Positions 46,499 through 60,082 of a DNA stretch of 64,000 nucleotides are shown piece after piece (the stretch's first letter is position 1; every line of letters starts with the position of its first letter). Location of the stretch: NCBI RefSeq assembly GCF_001028135.1, contig NZ_LDNM01000008.1, positions 1-64,000 on the forward strand, read 5' to 3'. This DNA comes from Xenorhabdus griffiniae. GTDB taxonomy: Bacteria > Pseudomonadota > Gammaproteobacteria > Enterobacterales > Enterobacteriaceae. The translations under genes were made by a program, and so were the position numbers. The notes beneath the pieces were generated by a model that saw only the letters and a program-made list of their open reading frames with translations, was not told the DNA's origin and did not search any database.

Positions 46499-49400
46499 CT
46501 ATTTGGCAATCTTGGCGTGCATTTCCTGTACCGAAATAACCTGCTCAGTCGGATCTGCGCTAAGTGCCATGGTCGTTGCAAAACCGCCATTCAAGGTTGT
46601 GTCATAGTGCACTTTATATTGCAGTGCGCTGCGACGCAGCAGTTTTGAATCCTCAATCGCCTGGCGGCCTGCGGTGGTATTAACGATATAGTCATATTCA
46701 CCGTTTTTGATTCTGTCCTGAATATGTGGACGTCCTTCATGAACCTTATTCACCAAACGCGGGTTGATCCCTGCTTCACCCAGCACAATTGCTGTACCGT
46801 GAGTCGCATCCAATTCAAAGCCGTGTTTAAGTAACTTAGCCGCCAAATCGACAACCCGCTCTTTATCCCCTTCGCGTACAGACAGTAGTGCCCGGCCTTT
46901 TTTGCGCAGGGTCGAATTACTGCCTAACATTGCTTTTGAAAAAGCTTCGGCAAACGTCCGGCCAACCCCCATGACTTCACCGGTAGAACGCATTTCGGGT
47001 CCCAGAATGGGGTCAACGCCTGGGAATTTATTGAATGGCAGTACCACCTCTTTGACGGAGTAGTAAGGTGGAATAATCTCTTCAATTGTCCCTTGCTCAA
47101 GCAGAGACTGGCCTGCCATCACACGTGCCGCTATTTTTGCCAGTGGCATCCCCGTTGCTTTGGAAACAAAGGGGACGGTACGTGCTGCGCGTGGGTTCAC
47201 TTCAATCAGATAAACTTCGTTGTCTTTCACCGCAAACTGGACGTTCATCAGGCCACGGACACGCAGTTCAAAGGCCAGTTTTTCAACTTGCTGGCGCATC
47301 ACATCCTGAATTTCTTTGCTCAGGGTATAAGCCGGCAAAGAACAGGCTGAGTCACCGGAGTGAACACCCGCTTGCTCGATATGTTCCATAATGCCGCCAA
47401 TCAGGACACGTTCACCATCACAGATAGCATCCACATCAACTTCAACAGCATCATCAAGGAAGCGATCCAGCAGGACGGGCGCATCGTTGGATACGCTAAC
47501 CGCAGTCTGGAAGTAACGGCGCAAGTCTGACTCGTCGTATACGATTTCCATTGCACGCCCGCCCAGCACATACGATGGACGAACGACCAGCGGATAACCA
47601 ATCTCATTCCCTTTTTCAACCGCCAGCTCGATAGTGGATACCGTGGCATTGGCGGGTTGTTTCAGGCCAAGACGATTAACCGCTTGCTGGAAACGCTCGC
47701 GGTCTTCTGCACGATCAATGGCATCAGGGCTGGTGCCGATAATAGGGACACCCTCCGCTTCCAGTTCACGAGCCAGTTTCAGTGGTGTCTGGCCGCCATA
47801 TTGCACGATAACCCCTTTGGGTTGTTCAACCCGCACAATTTCCAGCACGTCTTCCAGTGTCACAGGTTCAAAGTAAAGACGATCGGACGTGTCATAATCG
47901 GTAGAAACCGTTTCAGGGTTACAGTTCACCATGATGGTCTCAAAACCGTCTTCACGCAGTGCCAGCGAAGCATGTACACAGCAGTAATCGAACTCAATAC
48001 CTTGTCCGATGCGGTTCGGGCCTCCGCCCAATACCATGATTTTTGGTTTGTCATTGTTCGGGTTGGATTCACATTCGTCTTCGTATGTGGAGTACATGTA
48101 AGCAGTATCAGTAGAGAACTCTGCCGCACAGGTATCAACCCGCTTGTAGACTGGATATAAGTTGTAGTCATAGCGTAACTTACGGATCTCTTTACCGGAG
48201 ACACCCACCAGTTTCGCCAGCCGCGCATCAGCAAAACCTTTGCGTTTCAGATGACGCAAGAAATCAGAGGTCAGTCCGTTAATACCTTGTTCTGCAACTT
48301 GTTCTTCCAGACGAATCAACTCTTCAATTTGCACCAGGAACCAGCGGTCGATATTGGTCAGGTTGAAGAGTCCATCAACAGACAGGCCCGCGCGGAAAGC
48401 ATCGGCGATATACCAAATGCGTTCAGCCCCGGCATTTTTCAATTCACTGCGGATTTTGGTCAGGGATTGTGGATCATCCAGATTGACTTGAGGATCAAAT
48501 CCGGTTGCGCCGACTTCCAGACCGCGCAGGGCTTTCTGCATGGATTCCTGGAAAGTACGGCCAATCGCCATCACTTCACCAACAGATTTCATCTGGGTGG
48601 TCAGGCGGTCATTGCTGCCAGCAAATTTCTCAAAGTTGAAGCGAGGAATTTTCGTCACAACATAATCGATGGAAGGTTCGAAAGAGGCTGGAGTACGTCC
48701 TCCCGTGATGTCGTTCATCAATTCATCAAGGGTATAACCGACCGCCAGTTTTGCGGCGATTTTTGCGATTGGGAAACCTGTTGCCTTGGAAGCCAGTGCG
48801 GATGAACGGGAGACTCGTGGGTTCATTTCAATGACGATCAGGCGGCCATTTTTCGGGTTCACTGCGAACTGAACGTTTGAACCACCGGTTTCTACACCAA
48901 TTTCACGTAATACTTCCATCGAAGCGTTACGCATGATTTGGTATTCTTTGTCGGTCAGTGTCTGTGCTGGCGCTACGGTGATGGAGTCACCGGTATGGAT
49001 ACCCATGGGATCGAAGTTTTCAATGGCGCAGATGATAATGCAGTTATCGTTTTTGTCCCGCACCACCTCCATTTCATACTCTTTCCAGCCAATCAGGGAT
49101 TCATCGATCAGCAATTCGTTGGTTGGAGAGAGGTCTAAGCCGCGTTCGCAGATTTCTTCGAACCCTTCCCGGTTGTAGGCGATCCCACCACCACTTCCAC
49201 CCATGGTAAAAGAGGGGCGGATAATACAAGGGAAACCGACTTCTTCGGCGACCGCCAGCGCTTCTTCCATCGTGTGGGCAATACCAGAACGTGCGGTGTC
49301 CAGACCGATTTTTTTCATCGCCTTGTCAAAACGCTGGCGATCTTCTGCCTTATCAATGGCATCAGCGGTAGCACCAATCATGGTGACGTCAAATTCTTGC

Positions 49401-49723
49401 AGTACGCCTTGACGCTCCAGTTCCAATGCACAGTTGAGTGCCGTTTGCCCGCCCATGGTTGGCAAAATGGCATCCGGGCGCTCTTTTTCAATAATTTTGC
49501 GTACCACTTCCCAATGGATCGGCTCGATATAAGTCGCATCAGCCATTTCAGGATCGGTCATTATCGTGGCCGGGTTCGAGTTGACCAGAATGACACGATA
49601 ACCTTCTTCCCGCAGTGCCTTACAAGCCTGTGCGCCAGAGTAGTCAAATTCACAAGCCTGGCCGATAACAATAGGGCCAGCACCTAAGATCAGGATACTT
49701 TTAATATCAGTACGTTTTGCCAT
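46499..49723 (-). CDS. carB: Carbamoyl-phosphate synthase large subunit
   Basis: A 1074-residue subunit (E. coli 1073) that makes carbamoyl phosphate from bicarbonate, ATP and ammonia from CarA. Two homologous ATP-grasp halves are visible, each with a GPI/GPNRIGQ-type start ([19 protein letters not shown] and [18 protein letters not shown]), followed by the MGS-like allosteric domain at the C-terminus. It starts 17 bases after carA, in one operon, and feeds arginine and pyrimidine synthesis. Confidence 0.98.
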   Translation of the reverse strand: MAKRTDIKSILILGAGPIVIGQACEFDYSGAQACKALREEGYRVILVNSNPATIMTDPEMADATYIEPIHWEVVRKIIEKERPDAILPTMGGQTALNCALELERQGVLQEFDVTMIGATADAIDKAEDRQRFDKAMKKIGLDTARSGIAHTMEEALAVAEEVGFPCIIRPSFTMGGSGGGIAYNREGFEEICERGLDLSPTNELLIDESLIGWKEYEMEVVRDKNDNCIIICAIENFDPMGIHTGDSITVAPAQTLTDKEYQIMRNASMEVLREIGVETGGSNVQFAVNPKNGRLIVIEMNPRVSRSSALASKATGFPIAKIAAKLAVGYTLDELMNDITGGRTPASFEPSIDYVVTKIPRFNFEKFAGSNDRLTTQMKSVGEVMAIGRTFQESMQKALRGLEVGATGFDPQVNLDDPQSLTKIRSELKNAGAERIWYIADAFRAGLSVDGLFNLTNIDRWFLVQIEELIRLEEQVAEQGINGLTSDFLRHLKRKGFADARLAKLVGVSGKEIRKLRYDYNLYPVYKRVDTCAAEFSTDTAYMYSTYEDECESNPNNDKPKIMVLGGGPNRIGQGIEFDYCCVHASLALREDGFETIMVNCNPETVSTDYDTSDRLYFEPVTLEDVLEIVRVEQPKGVIVQYGGQTPLKLARELEAEGVPIIGTSPDAIDRAEDRERFQQAVNRLGLKQPANATVSTIELAVEKGNEIGYPLVVRPSYVLGGRAMEIVYDESDLRRYFQTAVSVSNDAPVLLDRFLDDAVEVDVDAICDGERVLIGGIMEHIEQAGVHSGDSACSLPAYTLSKEIQDVMRQQVEKLAFELRVRGLMNVQFAVKDNEVYLIEVNPRAARTVPFVSKATGMPLAKIAARVMAGQSLLEQGTIEEIIPPYYSVKEVVLPFNKFPGVDPILGPEMRSTGEVMGVGRTFAEAFSKAMLGSNSTLRKKGRALLSVREGDKERVVDLAAKLLKHGFELDATHGTAIVLGEAGINPRLVNKVHEGRPHIQDRIKNGEYDYIVNTTAGRQAIEDSKLLRRSALQYKVHYDTTLNGGFATTMALSADPTEQVISVQEMHAKIAK

Positions 49724-49740
49724 TTTTCTTCTTCTCCTGA

Positions 49741-50901
49741 TTATTTGGTGTTCTGAACGTTTGCCTGACGATATTGCTCAATTAACTCGATAAAATGATC
49801 GAATAGTGAAGCGGCTTCATGTGGACCCGGGCTGGCTTCAGGGTGTCCCTGAAAACTGAATGCGGGTTTGTCAGTACGATGAATGCCTTGCAAGGTGCCA
49901 TCAAAGAGTGATTTATGCGTTACACGCAGATTGGCAGGCAGTGAGCTTTCATCAACAGCAAAACCGTGGTTCTGTGCAGTGATCATGACAACATTGCGAT
50001 CCAGATCTTTGACGGGATGGTTGCCACCGTGATGACCAAACTTCATTTTCACGGTTTTTGCACCACTGGCCAGCGCCAGCAACTGGTGCCCTAAGCAGAT
50101 GCCAAATACAGGAATTTCGGTATCCAGGAAGGTTTTAATCGCTTCGATAGCATAGTCACATGGCTCTGGATCACCCGGTCCATTAGACAGGAAAATACCA
50201 TCCGGTGCCATTTTCAGGACTTCATCGGCGGGCGTTTTTGCCGGTACTACGGTAACGCGGCAGCCACGATCGACCAGCATACGCAGGATGTTGCGCTTCA
50301 CCCCAAAATCATAGGCCACAATGTGGTAAGGCAATTCTTGCTCTTTACGCGCTTCGGGTAGCCCATCCGCTAACGTCCAGCTTCCTTGTACCCATTGATA
50401 AGATTGTGCCGTCGTGACTTCTTTTGCCAAATCCATGCCTTTCAGGCCTGGGAACGCTTGTGCTTTTTCCCGCGCAACTTCGGCATCCGCCTCATTACCT
50501 GCAATGATACAGCCGTTCTGTGCCCCTTTTTCTCTTAACAGACGGGTTAGCTTGCGTGTATCGATATCTGCGATAGCGACAATATTGTGACGTTTCAGGT
50601 AATCAGACAGGTTTTCTTCACTGCGGAAATTGCTGGTCACTAAGGGTAAATCACGAATAACTAAGCCTTGGGCTTGAATGGCGGGGGATTCTTCATCTGC
50701 GGCATTGATGCCGACATTACCAATATGGGGATAAGTAAGAGTAACAATTTGGCGGGAATAGGAAGGGTCGGTAAGTATTTCTTGATATCCGGTCATTGAG
50801 GTATTGAAGACCACTTCTCCAACAGCCACACCTTCTATACCAATAGCGCGACCGTGAAATTGGGTTCCATCTTCCAGAACCAATATAGCTGACTTAATCA
50901 A
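49741..50901 (-). CDS. carA: Carbamoyl-phosphate synthase small subunit
   Basis: A 386-residue glutaminase subunit (E. coli 382). The class I amidotransferase domain has the nucleophile in [12 protein letters not shown] and the catalytic His in [13 protein letters not shown]. Translation starts at TTG (50899-50901) after GGAGGG, as in E. coli, giving [12 protein letters not shown]. ArgR-type boxes lie 14 to 50 bases upstream. Confidence 0.97.
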   Translation of the reverse strand: MIKSAILVLEDGTQFHGRAIGIEGVAVGEVVFNTSMTGYQEILTDPSYSRQIVTLTYPHIGNVGINAADEESPAIQAQGLVIRDLPLVTSNFRSEENLSDYLKRHNIVAIADIDTRKLTRLLREKGAQNGCIIAGNEADAEVAREKAQAFPGLKGMDLAKEVTTAQSYQWVQGSWTLADGLPEARKEQELPYHIVAYDFGVKRNILRMLVDRGCRVTVVPAKTPADEVLKMAPDGIFLSNGPGDPEPCDYAIEAIKTFLDTEIPVFGICLGHQLLALASGAKTVKMKFGHHGGNHPVKDLDRNVVMITAQNHGFAVDESSLPANLRVTHKSLFDGTLQGIHRTDKPAFSFQGHPEASPGPHEAASLFDHFIELIEQYRQANVQNTK

Positions 50902-50913
50902 AACGCCCTCCGA

Positions 50914-50952
50914 AATGAATAATTAGTTGCATCCAATGCATATTAATTCAAA
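50914..50952 (-). promoter_or_regulatory. Tandem ARG boxes of carAB
   Basis: Two imperfect 18-base palindromes of the ArgR type: TGAAT-AATTA-GTTGCA (50914-50932) and TGCATATTAATTCA (50936-50952), about 3 bases apart, right upstream of carA. The order and sequence closely parallel the ARG boxes at the P2 promoter of E. coli carAB. Confidence 0.75.
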
Positions 50953-51339
50953 ATTAATCCTTAAAATCAATGCCAATCCTGATTTTTGACAAAATTTTGG
51001 CAAATTGCGCGCATTCTAATGATGAGAGTGGGGGTTGTCTACAAAAAATGGCATTTTTATTGGCTTTTTTACAACGCTCAGTCTCATATTGAGTAAATAT
51101 AGCTAAAAAATATAAGGAAAGTGGAAGCAGATAAACGATTATGGTGAGAGAAAACTTAAGAACAGCAAAAATATCGCGCTTTTTTTGTGTTTATGGGAAA
51201 AAAGCAACAAAAAGGCTAACTATTATTATGAAAATGGTGCTTAATTTGGCTCTTTGATGGGTATATTTCCTATATATCATTATTACGCAACTATTTATAA
51301 AATAATTGCGTAATTACATATGGTTATGACTTTATAAAA
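50953..51339. other. carA-dapB gap
   Basis: No gene is seen in these 387 bases. It is AT-rich and must hold the pyrimidine-controlled distal promoter of carAB; the individual elements could not be placed. Confidence 0.5.
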
Positions 51340-52218
<879 letters not shown>

Positions 52219-52374
52219 TTAACTGGCAAGGACTGGCAGCGCCAGATTTATAGCGTGGTCATAAGAAAAACAGGGATCATGTTGGAAATTATAAAAAAAA
52301 TTTATTTATCGTTGCGTAGTTAACAAAATAGTAACTTGAAAGATGAAGGGCGTAAGGTAGATTTATGAGGGTTT

Positions 52375-52409
52375 ATATACACGATAAACTTGAAGTTTAT
52401 CGTGTATAT
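52375..52409. repeat. Perfect 16-bp palindrome (CGATAAACTT family)
   Basis: Arms of 16 bases (52375-52390 and 52394-52409) are perfectly complementary around TGA; the core is CGATAAACT-TGA-AGTTTATCG. It lies in the 279-base gene-free gap between ispH and dapB and shares CGATAAACTT with the element near 34680. It may double as the ispH terminator; it also resembles a dispersed repeat. Confidence 0.75.
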
Positions 52410-52440
52410 TTGAATGGCGGGATAATTAAATAAAATTACT

Positions 52441-53394
52441 TCAATTAACCTCTTTCACTTCAACCCGTAACTCTTTTGGTACTTCAAAAACGATATTTTC
52501 TTCTCTGCCATGCAGTTCGTTAACTGTTTCTGCGCCAAACGTTTTCAGGCGTTCAATCACCTGCTGTACCAAAATATCCGGGGCCGATGCCCCCGCAGTG
52601 ACGCCCACTGCGTTCACACCAGTGATCCACTCTGCCTGGATATCCTTAGCTGAATCAATCAAATAAGCAGGCTTGCCTACGCGTTGTGCGAGTTCGGCCA
52701 GGCGATTTGAATTTGATGAGTTTTTAGAACCAACAACTAACACGACATCAGCCCCTGATGCCAAATCACGTACCGCTTCCTGACGGTTAGTGGTGGCATA
52801 GCAGATATCATCTTTGCGTGGGCCGACAATATTGGGAAACCTTGCGTTAAGTGCATCAATCACTTCTGAGGTGTCATCAACAGAAAGTGTCGTCTGGGTC
52901 ATAAAGCAGAGGTTATTCTCATCTTTAACTTGCAGTTTCCACACATCTTCCGGTGATTCCACCAGATACATCCCCCCGTTGGGGTTATTGTATTGCCCCA
53001 TGGTGCCTTCTACTTCGGGATGACCGGCATGACCGATTAAAATCGCCTCTTTGCCTTTGCGACTCGCCCTTGCCACTTCCATATGGACTTTGGTGACTAA
53101 TGGGCAGGTTGCATCAAACAGCATGGTTAAGTTACGGGAGCGGGCTTCTGCACGAATGGCTTGGGAAACACCGTGGGCTGAGAAGATCAGAATAGCGCCA
53201 TCAGGCACTTCTGAAATTTCTTCAATGAAGATAGCGCCACGCTTCCTGAGATTGTCAACCACATAACGGTTATGCACCACTTCATGGCGAACATAGATAG
53301 GGGCACCGTACAATTCCAGTGCGCGTTCCACGATGCTGATAGCACGATCAACACCGGCACAGAAACCACGAGGGTTAGCCAGCAATATTTGCAT
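52441..53394 (-). CDS. ispH: HMBPP reductase IspH
   Basis: A 317-residue iron-sulfur enzyme (E. coli 316) performing the last step of the MEP isoprenoid pathway, making IPP and DMAPP. Cluster cysteines appear in [14 protein letters not shown] and [13 protein letters not shown]; the substrate loop [10 protein letters not shown] is present. The start at 53394 lies within the end of fkpB (20-base overlap), which indicates translational coupling. Confidence 0.97.
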   Translation of the reverse strand: MQILLANPRGFCAGVDRAISIVERALELYGAPIYVRHEVVHNRYVVDNLRKRGAIFIEEISEVPDGAILIFSAHGVSQAIRAEARSRNLTMLFDATCPLVTKVHMEVARASRKGKEAILIGHAGHPEVEGTMGQYNNPNGGMYLVESPEDVWKLQVKDENNLCFMTQTTLSVDDTSEVIDALNARFPNIVGPRKDDICYATTNRQEAVRDLASGADVVLVVGSKNSSNSNRLAELAQRVGKPAYLIDSAKDIQAEWITGVNAVGVTAGASAPDILVQQVIERLKTFGAETVNELHGREENIVFEVPKELRVEVKEVN

Positions 53395-53845
53395 GGTTTT
53401 CTTCCAACTGAGGGTCAATTTCCAGCACTTCAATCTCAAAAGTGATGTTTTGTTCAGCCAGCGGATGGTTAAAATCAACAGTAATGGAACCTTCAGCCAC
53501 GTCTTTGATAAACCCTGGCATTTCACTGCCGTTCATGGCTGTAAATAACATGATGGTTCCCACTTCTGGGATACCGGCATCGGAAAAATCACGAGGAGTG
53601 AAATATTGCACTAAATCAGGGTGGTGTTTGCCAAAAATAGTTTCTCCAGCCAGAGTAAATTGATGTTTATCACCGACTTTCAAACCAAGAAGTTGCTCTT
53701 CCAGTGGGGCAGAAAGACTACCATCACCGAGGCGGAATAATGCGGGTTTACCTTGGTTGTAAGTCGAGTCTGCTATAGAGCCATCATCCAGCTTTAATGT
53801 GAAATGTAATAAAACTGCACTGTGCGTTTGCACCTGCATTGACAT
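53375..53845 (-). CDS. fkpB: FKBP-type peptidyl-prolyl isomerase FkpB
   Basis: A 156-residue SlpA-type cis-trans isomerase and chaperone (E. coli 149). FKBP core [19 protein letters not shown], insert-in-flap region, and [20 protein letters not shown]. The ATG at 53845 aligns residue for residue with the E. coli N-terminus; a TTG three codons earlier is an alternative. It overlaps ispH and follows lspA in the same cluster. Confidence 0.94.
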   Translation of the reverse strand: MSMQVQTHSAVLLHFTLKLDDGSIADSTYNQGKPALFRLGDGSLSAPLEEQLLGLKVGDKHQFTLAGETIFGKHHPDLVQYFTPRDFSDAGIPEVGTIMLFTAMNGSEMPGFIKDVAEGSITVDFNHPLAEQNITFEIEVLEIDPQLEENHANIAG

Positions 53846-53962
53846 ATTGCTCAAGCCTTTTACTTAAAAAATGATTGCAAATATACCCCTATTGGGTATA
53901 GACGAAGTTACCAGCCCCGGTTAACTAAGCCGGAGCTGGTTTTATTATCATTCTTTCAATGA

Positions 53963-54475
53963 CTAAGTTTTCGAGATCGCTTGCTTGTCCTTGTCACCAG
54001 GGCTGATAAAGCTCTCTATGATAATGAGAGCTGCCCCGATGCAAATTGCAGAATCTGCAATATTAAAGGTAGGCCAGTGCCATTCTCCGACATAAAAGTC
54101 GATGAAATCGACAACAAAGCCATGAACCAGCCTGTCGAACAAATTTCCCAATGCCCCACCAATCACCAAAGCGTAGGCAATATTGTTCAGTTTTTGCCTG
54201 GCATGGGAACGATACATCATGACCAGCAGTATAACTGTGATGGCAACAGCCACCAATGCAAAGAACCAACGCTGCCAGCCGCCCTTATCAGCCAGAAAAC
54301 TAAAGGCTGCCCCTAAATTCTGGGCGTAAGTCAGATTGAAATAAGGTATCAATGGCATGGATTCATACAGCGTGAAATGCTGCAACACGAAATGCTTGCT
54401 GCCCAAATCCAGTATTAATACCACGACAACCAGCCAGAGCCAGCGAAGTCCGGTGGAACAAATGGGTGTACTCAT
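53963..54475 (-). CDS. lspA: Lipoprotein signal peptidase LspA
   Basis: A 170-residue inner-membrane aspartic protease that removes signal peptides of diacylglyceryl-prolipoproteins. Four helices; the catalytic aspartates lie in [11 protein letters not shown] and [10 protein letters not shown]. Its ATG overlaps the TGA of ileS by one base, so the two are coupled. Confidence 0.97.
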   Translation of the reverse strand: MSTPICSTGLRWLWLVVVVLILDLGSKHFVLQHFTLYESMPLIPYFNLTYAQNLGAAFSFLADKGGWQRWFFALVAVAITVILLVMMYRSHARQKLNNIAYALVIGGALGNLFDRLVHGFVVDFIDFYVGEWHWPTFNIADSAICIGAALIIIESFISPGDKDKQAISKT

Positions 54476-57288
54476 CAGGCAAATTTACGCTCTTCACCGT
54501 TACCGGCAACGTTAGTCACACAGCGGCCGCAAAGTTCAGCATGTTCCGCCACCAAGCCCACGTTTTCAGCATAATGCCAGCAACGTGGACATTTTTCTCC
54601 GTCTGCTTTACGCAAGGCGATTTTCAAGCCAGCAATTTCACTTTGCTGCGCATCCTCACCGGCGGCTGCATAAGCGGCAACGTCAACCTGAGAGGTCAGC
54701 AGGACAAAACGCAGTTCATCGGACAGTTGGTTGAGTTTTTCCGCCAGAGCTTCATCGGCATAGAGTGTGACAGCCGCTTCCAGTGAACTGCGGATATGTT
54801 TATCGGCACGTGCCTGTTCCAGAACTTTGTTCACTTCGCCGCGTACTGCCAGCAGATCAGCCCAGAAAGTATCGTTCATATCTTCACCATCTGCCAGACC
54901 AAACAGACCGTCATACCACTCTTCGGTAAAGACATATTGAGCACGTTTACCGGGCAATTCATGCCAGATTTCATCGGCAGTGAACGACAGGATCGGCATC
55001 ATCCAGCGAACCAGGGCTTCTGCGATATGGTACAGGGCAGTCTGGCAGCTACGACGAGCAAGGCCGTCACTTTTCGCGGTGTACTGGCGATCTTTGATGA
55101 TATCCAGATAGAACGAACCCATCTCCACAGAACAGAACTGCATCAAGCGTTGAACTACTGAGTGGAAATCATACTCTTCATAGTGTTTGAGGATATCTGC
55201 CTGTGCTGCCTGAGCACGGCCGACTGCCCAGCGATCCAGAACCACCATATCCTCTGCTTTTACCATGTGCTCTTCCGGGTTGAAACCGTTCAGGTTTGCC
55301 AGCAAGAACCGGGCGGTATTGCGGATACGGCGGTAAGCATCAGCCGAACGTTTCAAGATCTCGTCAGAAACAGCGATTTCGCCAGTATAATCAGTGGCTG
55401 CCACCCATAAACGCAGGATATCTGCGCCCAGTTTGTTCATCACATCTTGCGGGCTGATGGTATTGCCGATGGATTTGGACATTTTACGCCCTTGTTCATC
55501 AACGGTAAAACCATGAGTCAGAACCTGACGGTAAGGGGCTTTGCCTTTAATCGCAGTGGACAGCATCAGTGAAGACATAAACCAGCCACGGTGCTGGTCA
55601 GAACCTTCCAGATACAGATCGGCTGAATTGCCGTTGAATTCTGGACGTGCATCTACAACCGAAGAATGGGTACTGCCTGAATCAAACCAAACATCCAGCG
55701 TATCTGGTGCTTTGGTGTAATTTACGGACTCATCACCCAGTAGTTCTGTTGCATCCAGATCCCACCATGCTTGAATGCCATCGACTTCAACGCGTTTGGC
55801 GACTTCTTCAATCAATTCAACGGTGCGAGGATGTAGCTCTTGGGTCTCTTTATGAATGAACAGAGACATTGGCACGCACCATGTACGCTGGCGAGAGATA
55901 CACCAGTCTGGACGGCTTTCTACCATTGATTCGATACGTGCCTGTCCCCAGCCAGGTATCCACTGAACATCTTTGATCTCTTTCAGCGATTGTTCGCGCA
56001 AACCCTTTTTGTCCATGCTGATGAACCATTGTGGTGTTGCACGGAAGATAATCGGTTTTTTGTGGCGCCAGCAGCACGGGTAGCTGTGTTGAATTTTTGC
56101 CGTATGCAGCAATGCGCCTTTCTCTTTCAGCAATTCAACAATGATGTCGTTAGCTTTGAAGACAAATTGTCCATCCAGAGAAGGGTAAGTGCCGGAGAGA
56201 TAGCAACCATTCGGGCCAACGGGGTTAGCAATTTCAAGGCCATATTTTAAGCTGATAGCGTAATCGTCTGGGCCATGACCACCTGCGGTATGAACTGCCC
56301 CTGTACCGGCTTCAAGGGTGACGTGATTACCGAGGATAGCAGGAACATCGTAGCTCATGAATGGATGGCTAAAGCGCATCAGTTCAAGATAGGCTCCCGG
56401 GCAATCACCTAAAACTTCCCATGCAGTGATACCCGCGCGCAGCATAACACTTTCGACAAGTTCAGCCGCCAGAATGATACATTCGTCATTGATTTTGACC
56501 AATTGGTAGGTGATTTCGGCACCCAGGGCAATCGCACGGTTTGCTGGTAATGTCCACGGGGTGGTGGTCCAGATAATTAAGGAAACAGGCAGACCTTGTG
56601 GTTGTACATCAAATTTGGCGTACACGGCATCGGCATCAACGGCCACGAAGCGCACGTCGGTGGAAGGGGACGTTTTATCGTAGTATTCCACTTCCGCTTC
56701 GGCGAGGGAGGAACCACAATCAGTACACCAGTGAACGGGTTTTACGCCTTTCAGCAAGTGCCCATTTTTGATAACGCGGCCGAGAGTACGAATGATGTCG
56801 GCTTCTGTTTTGAAGTCCATGGTCAGGTAAGGTTTATCCCAATCGCCCAGGACACCCAGACGTTTGAAGCCTGCTTTCTGTGCTTCAACCTGAGTCATAG
56901 CATACTTGCGGCACTCAGCACGGAACTCAGCGGCGGAAAATTTTTCCCCTGGTTTGCCGATAATCTGCTCAACTTTAAGCTCAATCGGCAAACCGTGGCA
57001 GTCCCAACCTGGAATATAAGGCGAGTCGAAGCCTGACAGCCCTTTGGACTTAATAACAATATCTTTGAGAATTTTATTAACTGAGTGACCAATATGAATA
57101 TCGCCGTTTGCATAGGGAGGGCCATCATGCAAAATGAACGTTTTCTTGCCAGATTTTGCTTTTCTAATTGCCTGATACAAACCTTCTTTGTACCAACGTT
57201 TCAACATATCAGGTTCGCGCTTCGCTAAATCCCCGCGCATAGGGAACCCTGTTTCCGGTAAATTCAGGGTGTTTTTGTAGTCACTCAT
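54475..57288 (-). CDS. ileS: Isoleucyl-tRNA synthetase
   Basis: A 937-residue class I synthetase (E. coli 938). HIGH motif appears as [15 protein letters not shown] as [10 protein letters not shown], and the C-terminal zinc finger as [12 protein letters not shown] plus CGRCVTN. The editing domain lies between. It starts 26 bases after ribF and is joined to lspA downstream. Confidence 0.98.
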   Translation of the reverse strand: MSDYKNTLNLPETGFPMRGDLAKREPDMLKRWYKEGLYQAIRKAKSGKKTFILHDGPPYANGDIHIGHSVNKILKDIVIKSKGLSGFDSPYIPGWDCHGLPIELKVEQIIGKPGEKFSAAEFRAECRKYAMTQVEAQKAGFKRLGVLGDWDKPYLTMDFKTEADIIRTLGRVIKNGHLLKGVKPVHWCTDCGSSLAEAEVEYYDKTSPSTDVRFVAVDADAVYAKFDVQPQGLPVSLIIWTTTPWTLPANRAIALGAEITYQLVKINDECIILAAELVESVMLRAGITAWEVLGDCPGAYLELMRFSHPFMSYDVPAILGNHVTLEAGTGAVHTAGGHGPDDYAISLKYGLEIANPVGPNGCYLSGTYPSLDGQFVFKANDIIVELLKEKGALLHTAKIQHSYPCCWRHKKPIIFRATPQWFISMDKKGLREQSLKEIKDVQWIPGWGQARIESMVESRPDWCISRQRTWCVPMSLFIHKETQELHPRTVELIEEVAKRVEVDGIQAWWDLDATELLGDESVNYTKAPDTLDVWFDSGSTHSSVVDARPEFNGNSADLYLEGSDQHRGWFMSSLMLSTAIKGKAPYRQVLTHGFTVDEQGRKMSKSIGNTISPQDVMNKLGADILRLWVAATDYTGEIAVSDEILKRSADAYRRIRNTARFLLANLNGFNPEEHMVKAEDMVVLDRWAVGRAQAAQADILKHYEEYDFHSVVQRLMQFCSVEMGSFYLDIIKDRQYTAKSDGLARRSCQTALYHIAEALVRWMMPILSFTADEIWHELPGKRAQYVFTEEWYDGLFGLADGEDMNDTFWADLLAVRGEVNKVLEQARADKHIRSSLEAAVTLYADEALAEKLNQLSDELRFVLLTSQVDVAAYAAAGEDAQQSEIAGLKIALRKADGEKCPRCWHYAENVGLVAEHAELCGRCVTNVAGNGEERKFA

Positions 57289-57314
57289 TATCGATTCTCA
57301 GTTCCAATTTTCCG

Positions 57315-58259
57315 CTAGATACATGACTTGGATTGCTGCAAGAGATAGTTCCTTGCAGCAACCACATCATTTGCGATTTGCTGTTTAAGCGCATCAAGCG
57401 AAGCAAATCGCTGCTCATTACGCAATTTTTTGCGCAATACCACATCAATATGATGCCCATACAGATCCATTTGGGTATCAATCAAATGCACTTCAAGTTG
57501 CAGGCCTTGACCCGCAACGGTAGGGCGATTGCCGATGTTTGCAACACCCGGTAGGGGGTTATTGCCCAATCCATGGACGTCAACAGCATAAACACCCAGA
57601 ACAGGCGCAACCAGACGTTTCAACGGTAAGTTAGCAGTAGGAAAACCGATGGTGCGTCCCAATTGCTTACCGTGAACAACTCTGCCACTTATACTGTAAG
57701 GATGCCCCAGTAATATTTCGGCCAAGGCCAGGTCATCACTTTGCAGTGCCTGACGAATGGCTGTACTGCTGATCCTAAGACCGCTGTCACAAAAACTGTC
57801 TGTGCTGGCGACATCAAAACGGTATTGTTTACCTGCTTGCTGCAAATAGTGGAAATCCCCGCGGCGATTTTTGCCAAAACGGAAATCATCGCCTATTGCC
57901 AAAAATTTAACCCCCAGTTTTTCAACGAGCAACTGTGAAACAAAGGCTTCAGGTGAGTTGGCTGCAAAATGTTTGTCAAATTTCACACATAACAGATAAT
58001 CAACGCCATTTTGGGCTAGATACTTTATTTTATCTCTCAGCCTTGTCAGGCGGGCTGGCGCTTTATCTGGCGCAAAAACTTCCAGAGGCTGCGGTTCGAA
58101 AATCATGACCATTGTCGGTAATCCGAGACGCTGCCCTTCTTGCTTCAAGTGTTTTAATAAAGCCTGATGCCCGCGATGGACACCATCAAAATTACCAATC
58201 GTCAGCACGCAACCATGGTGACGCGCCCGGATATTGTGTATACCGCGAATTAGCTCCAT
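57315..58259 (-). CDS. ribF: Bifunctional riboflavin kinase/FAD synthetase
   Basis: A 314-residue enzyme (E. coli 313) that makes FMN and FAD from riboflavin. The N-terminal adenylyltransferase has TIGNFDGVHRGHQALL; the C-terminal kinase has GRTIGFPTANLPL and ANIGNRPTV. First gene of the ribF-ileS-lspA-fkpB-ispH cluster; the upstream region is shared with rpsT on the other strand. Confidence 0.96.
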   Translation of the reverse strand: MELIRGIHNIRARHHGCVLTIGNFDGVHRGHQALLKHLKQEGQRLGLPTMVMIFEPQPLEVFAPDKAPARLTRLRDKIKYLAQNGVDYLLCVKFDKHFAANSPEAFVSQLLVEKLGVKFLAIGDDFRFGKNRRGDFHYLQQAGKQYRFDVASTDSFCDSGLRISSTAIRQALQSDDLALAEILLGHPYSISGRVVHGKQLGRTIGFPTANLPLKRLVAPVLGVYAVDVHGLGNNPLPGVANIGNRPTVAGQGLQLEVHLIDTQMDLYGHHIDVVLRKKLRNEQRFASLDALKQQIANDVVAARNYLLQQSKSCI

Positions 58260-58607
58260 AGCTGGCTCAATACCGTGGAAATTGCCGGATTATACCTTGT
58301 ACAAAGCGCAAGGTTAACCCACGATCACAAAGGGTTTTAATTAATAACCTGATTCATACAATAAAAATAGGCCAGATGCCCGAAAAATATTTAATTTATC
58401 GCATTTCTCTGTGATTCATTCAGTTTTTTATTGCGAAAGACTGTATTCCCTCTGAGTAAGCTGATAAAATCCCGCCCCATCACAACGTAACCAGCGTCGC
58501 TGTACAACGACGCTTATTTGCACAAATCCATTGACAAAAGAAGGCTGAACAGGCATATTCCTCGGCCTTTGAATTGTCCTCGATAGAATATATTTGGGAG
58601 TAGGACC
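58260..58607. promoter_or_regulatory. ribF/rpsT divergent promoter region
   Basis: No gene is seen. For rpsT a -35 TTGACA lies at 58531-58536 with a possible -10 CATATT at 58554-58559 (17-base spacer). The 5' leader of rpsT is about 40 bases. Elements for ribF were not placed. Confidence 0.5.
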
Positions 58608-58868
58608 TTGGCTAATATCAAATCAGCTAAGAAACGCGCCATACAGTCTGAGAAACGCCGTCAGCACAATGCGAGCCGTCGTTCTATGGTGCGCACTTTT
58701 ATCAAGAAAGTCTACGCGGCTATCGCTGCTGGCGACAAAGAAGCTGCACAGAAAGCATTCAATGACATGCAACCAATTGTTGATCGTCACGCCTGCAAAG
58801 GTCTGATCCACAAAAACAAAGCAGCACGTCATAAATCTGCTCTGGCAACACAAATCAAAGCCATGTAA
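58608..58868 (+). CDS. rpsT: Ribosomal protein S20
   Basis: An 86-residue basic 30S protein starting [20 protein letters not shown] after the initiator. Translation starts at TTG with AGTAGGACC upstream; a UUG start is also used in E. coli, where S20 represses its own translation. Confidence 0.97.
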   Translation: MANIKSAKKRAIQSEKRRQHNASRRSMVRTFIKKVYAAIAAGDKEAAQKAFNDMQPIVDRHACKGLIHKNKAARHKSALATQIKAM

Positions 58869-58889
58869 TCATTGGTTTTGATGATGCTA

Positions 58890-58917
58890 AAAAAACCGGC
58901 TTTAAGCCGGTTTTTTT
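58890..58917 (+). terminator. rpsT terminator
   Basis: AAAACCGGCT and AGCCGGTTTT form the stem, followed by T. The A-rich left side allows it to act for nhaR on the minus strand as well. Confidence 0.92.
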
Positions 58918-58942
58918 GTATCTGCTAGTTTTATCGCATAAT

Positions 58943-59869
58943 TTAATATAATTTTTCAGGACGACTTTTTGGTGGTGAGCTAAACAAAGCAGAAAAGTCT
59001 TTGTTACACACGCGCTGGACTGCCGGATGCTGGATCATACGCTCGGCAAAGATGACGTAATATTCTTCCTGCACCGTATCCAACCGACCTATCTCAACAA
59101 TATCACTATCAGCAAAAATATCATTGGCGTAGAAAGAAGGCGCAATGAAAATGGCGTTGTGATACAGACCAAACGCTTTCATCAAAGCAGCATCATCAAA
59201 TTCGCCCAGCACCTCAACTTCAAGATTTTTATTGCGTATCCACGTCAGGAGCTTTCTGCCTAACATAGAGCGGCGCCCTGGGATTAATAAACGGCGCTCT
59301 TCCAAACAGGCGGGAAAGGGCTTTTCTGGGATCGGCTGGCGGCAATAAAAACTGATATTGCATTCCCCCAATTTCACTGAAAACAAGCCTTCCTGTTGCG
59401 AGGAATCCACTGGACAATCGGATAGGATCATATCCAGTTTATGCTGGCTAAGTTGTTCAAGCAGCATTTCATGTGTTGATTCAAAACAACGCAAGTGGAT
59501 TTTTTCGTGCTCCACAACGGTTGTTTCCAGCACTTTACTCACTAAACGTTTAGACAGCGCATCAGCGACCCCGACATCAAACAACAGATTTGATTCTCGG
59601 CTGTAAGTCACGATATCCATCATTTCCTGGCTGAGTGTAAACATCTTATCCGCATAGCGGAAAATGAGTTGCCCCAGTTCTGAGGGGACTAAACCTCTTC
59701 CTTGCCGCTTGAATAACTTCCCACCCAGACGCTCTTCCAACGCTTTTATCTGCCCTGTAATGGTTTGTGGTGTCAGGTAGAGCGCTTCTGCTGCCCCCAC
59801 AACAGAACCTTCCTTGCAAACGTGCCAAAAATAATAGAGGTGGTTAAAATTTAAATGTGAAATCCGCAT
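58943..59869 (-). CDS. nhaR: LysR-family activator NhaR
   Basis: A 308-residue LysR regulator (E. coli 301) that activates nhaA in response to sodium. The N-terminal helix-turn-helix ([20 protein letters not shown], then [23 protein letters not shown]) is nearly identical to E. coli. It lies downstream of nhaA on the same strand and converges on rpsT, the E. coli arrangement. Confidence 0.96.
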   Translation of the reverse strand: MRISHLNFNHLYYFWHVCKEGSVVGAAEALYLTPQTITGQIKALEERLGGKLFKRQGRGLVPSELGQLIFRYADKMFTLSQEMMDIVTYSRESNLLFDVGVADALSKRLVSKVLETTVVEHEKIHLRCFESTHEMLLEQLSQHKLDMILSDCPVDSSQQEGLFSVKLGECNISFYCRQPIPEKPFPACLEERRLLIPGRRSMLGRKLLTWIRNKNLEVEVLGEFDDAALMKAFGLYHNAIFIAPSFYANDIFADSDIVEIGRLDTVQEEYYVIFAERMIQHPAVQRVCNKDFSALFSSPPKSRPEKLY

Positions 59870-60082
59870 ATATTTATCCTTGTGTATCGGCTCACACCTG
59901 TATAACAGCCGTGACCATACATTTCAGGTCGCCAGATTATGGCGTTTTCCTATTTTTCTATTGCTATTTTCTATGACTATGAAAATATTCGCAGCATCGC
60001 AGTTATAAACGTTTTGCCGCGAATATTAAGAGAATGAGTTACCTCGGAAATTCTTTCTGTATTTGTGCTTAAATTAGTCTAT

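Noticed and set aside
47657..48805. Long open frames on the plus strand across carB
   Set aside because: They are shadows of the strongly biased carB sequence; no protein family is recognisable in them.
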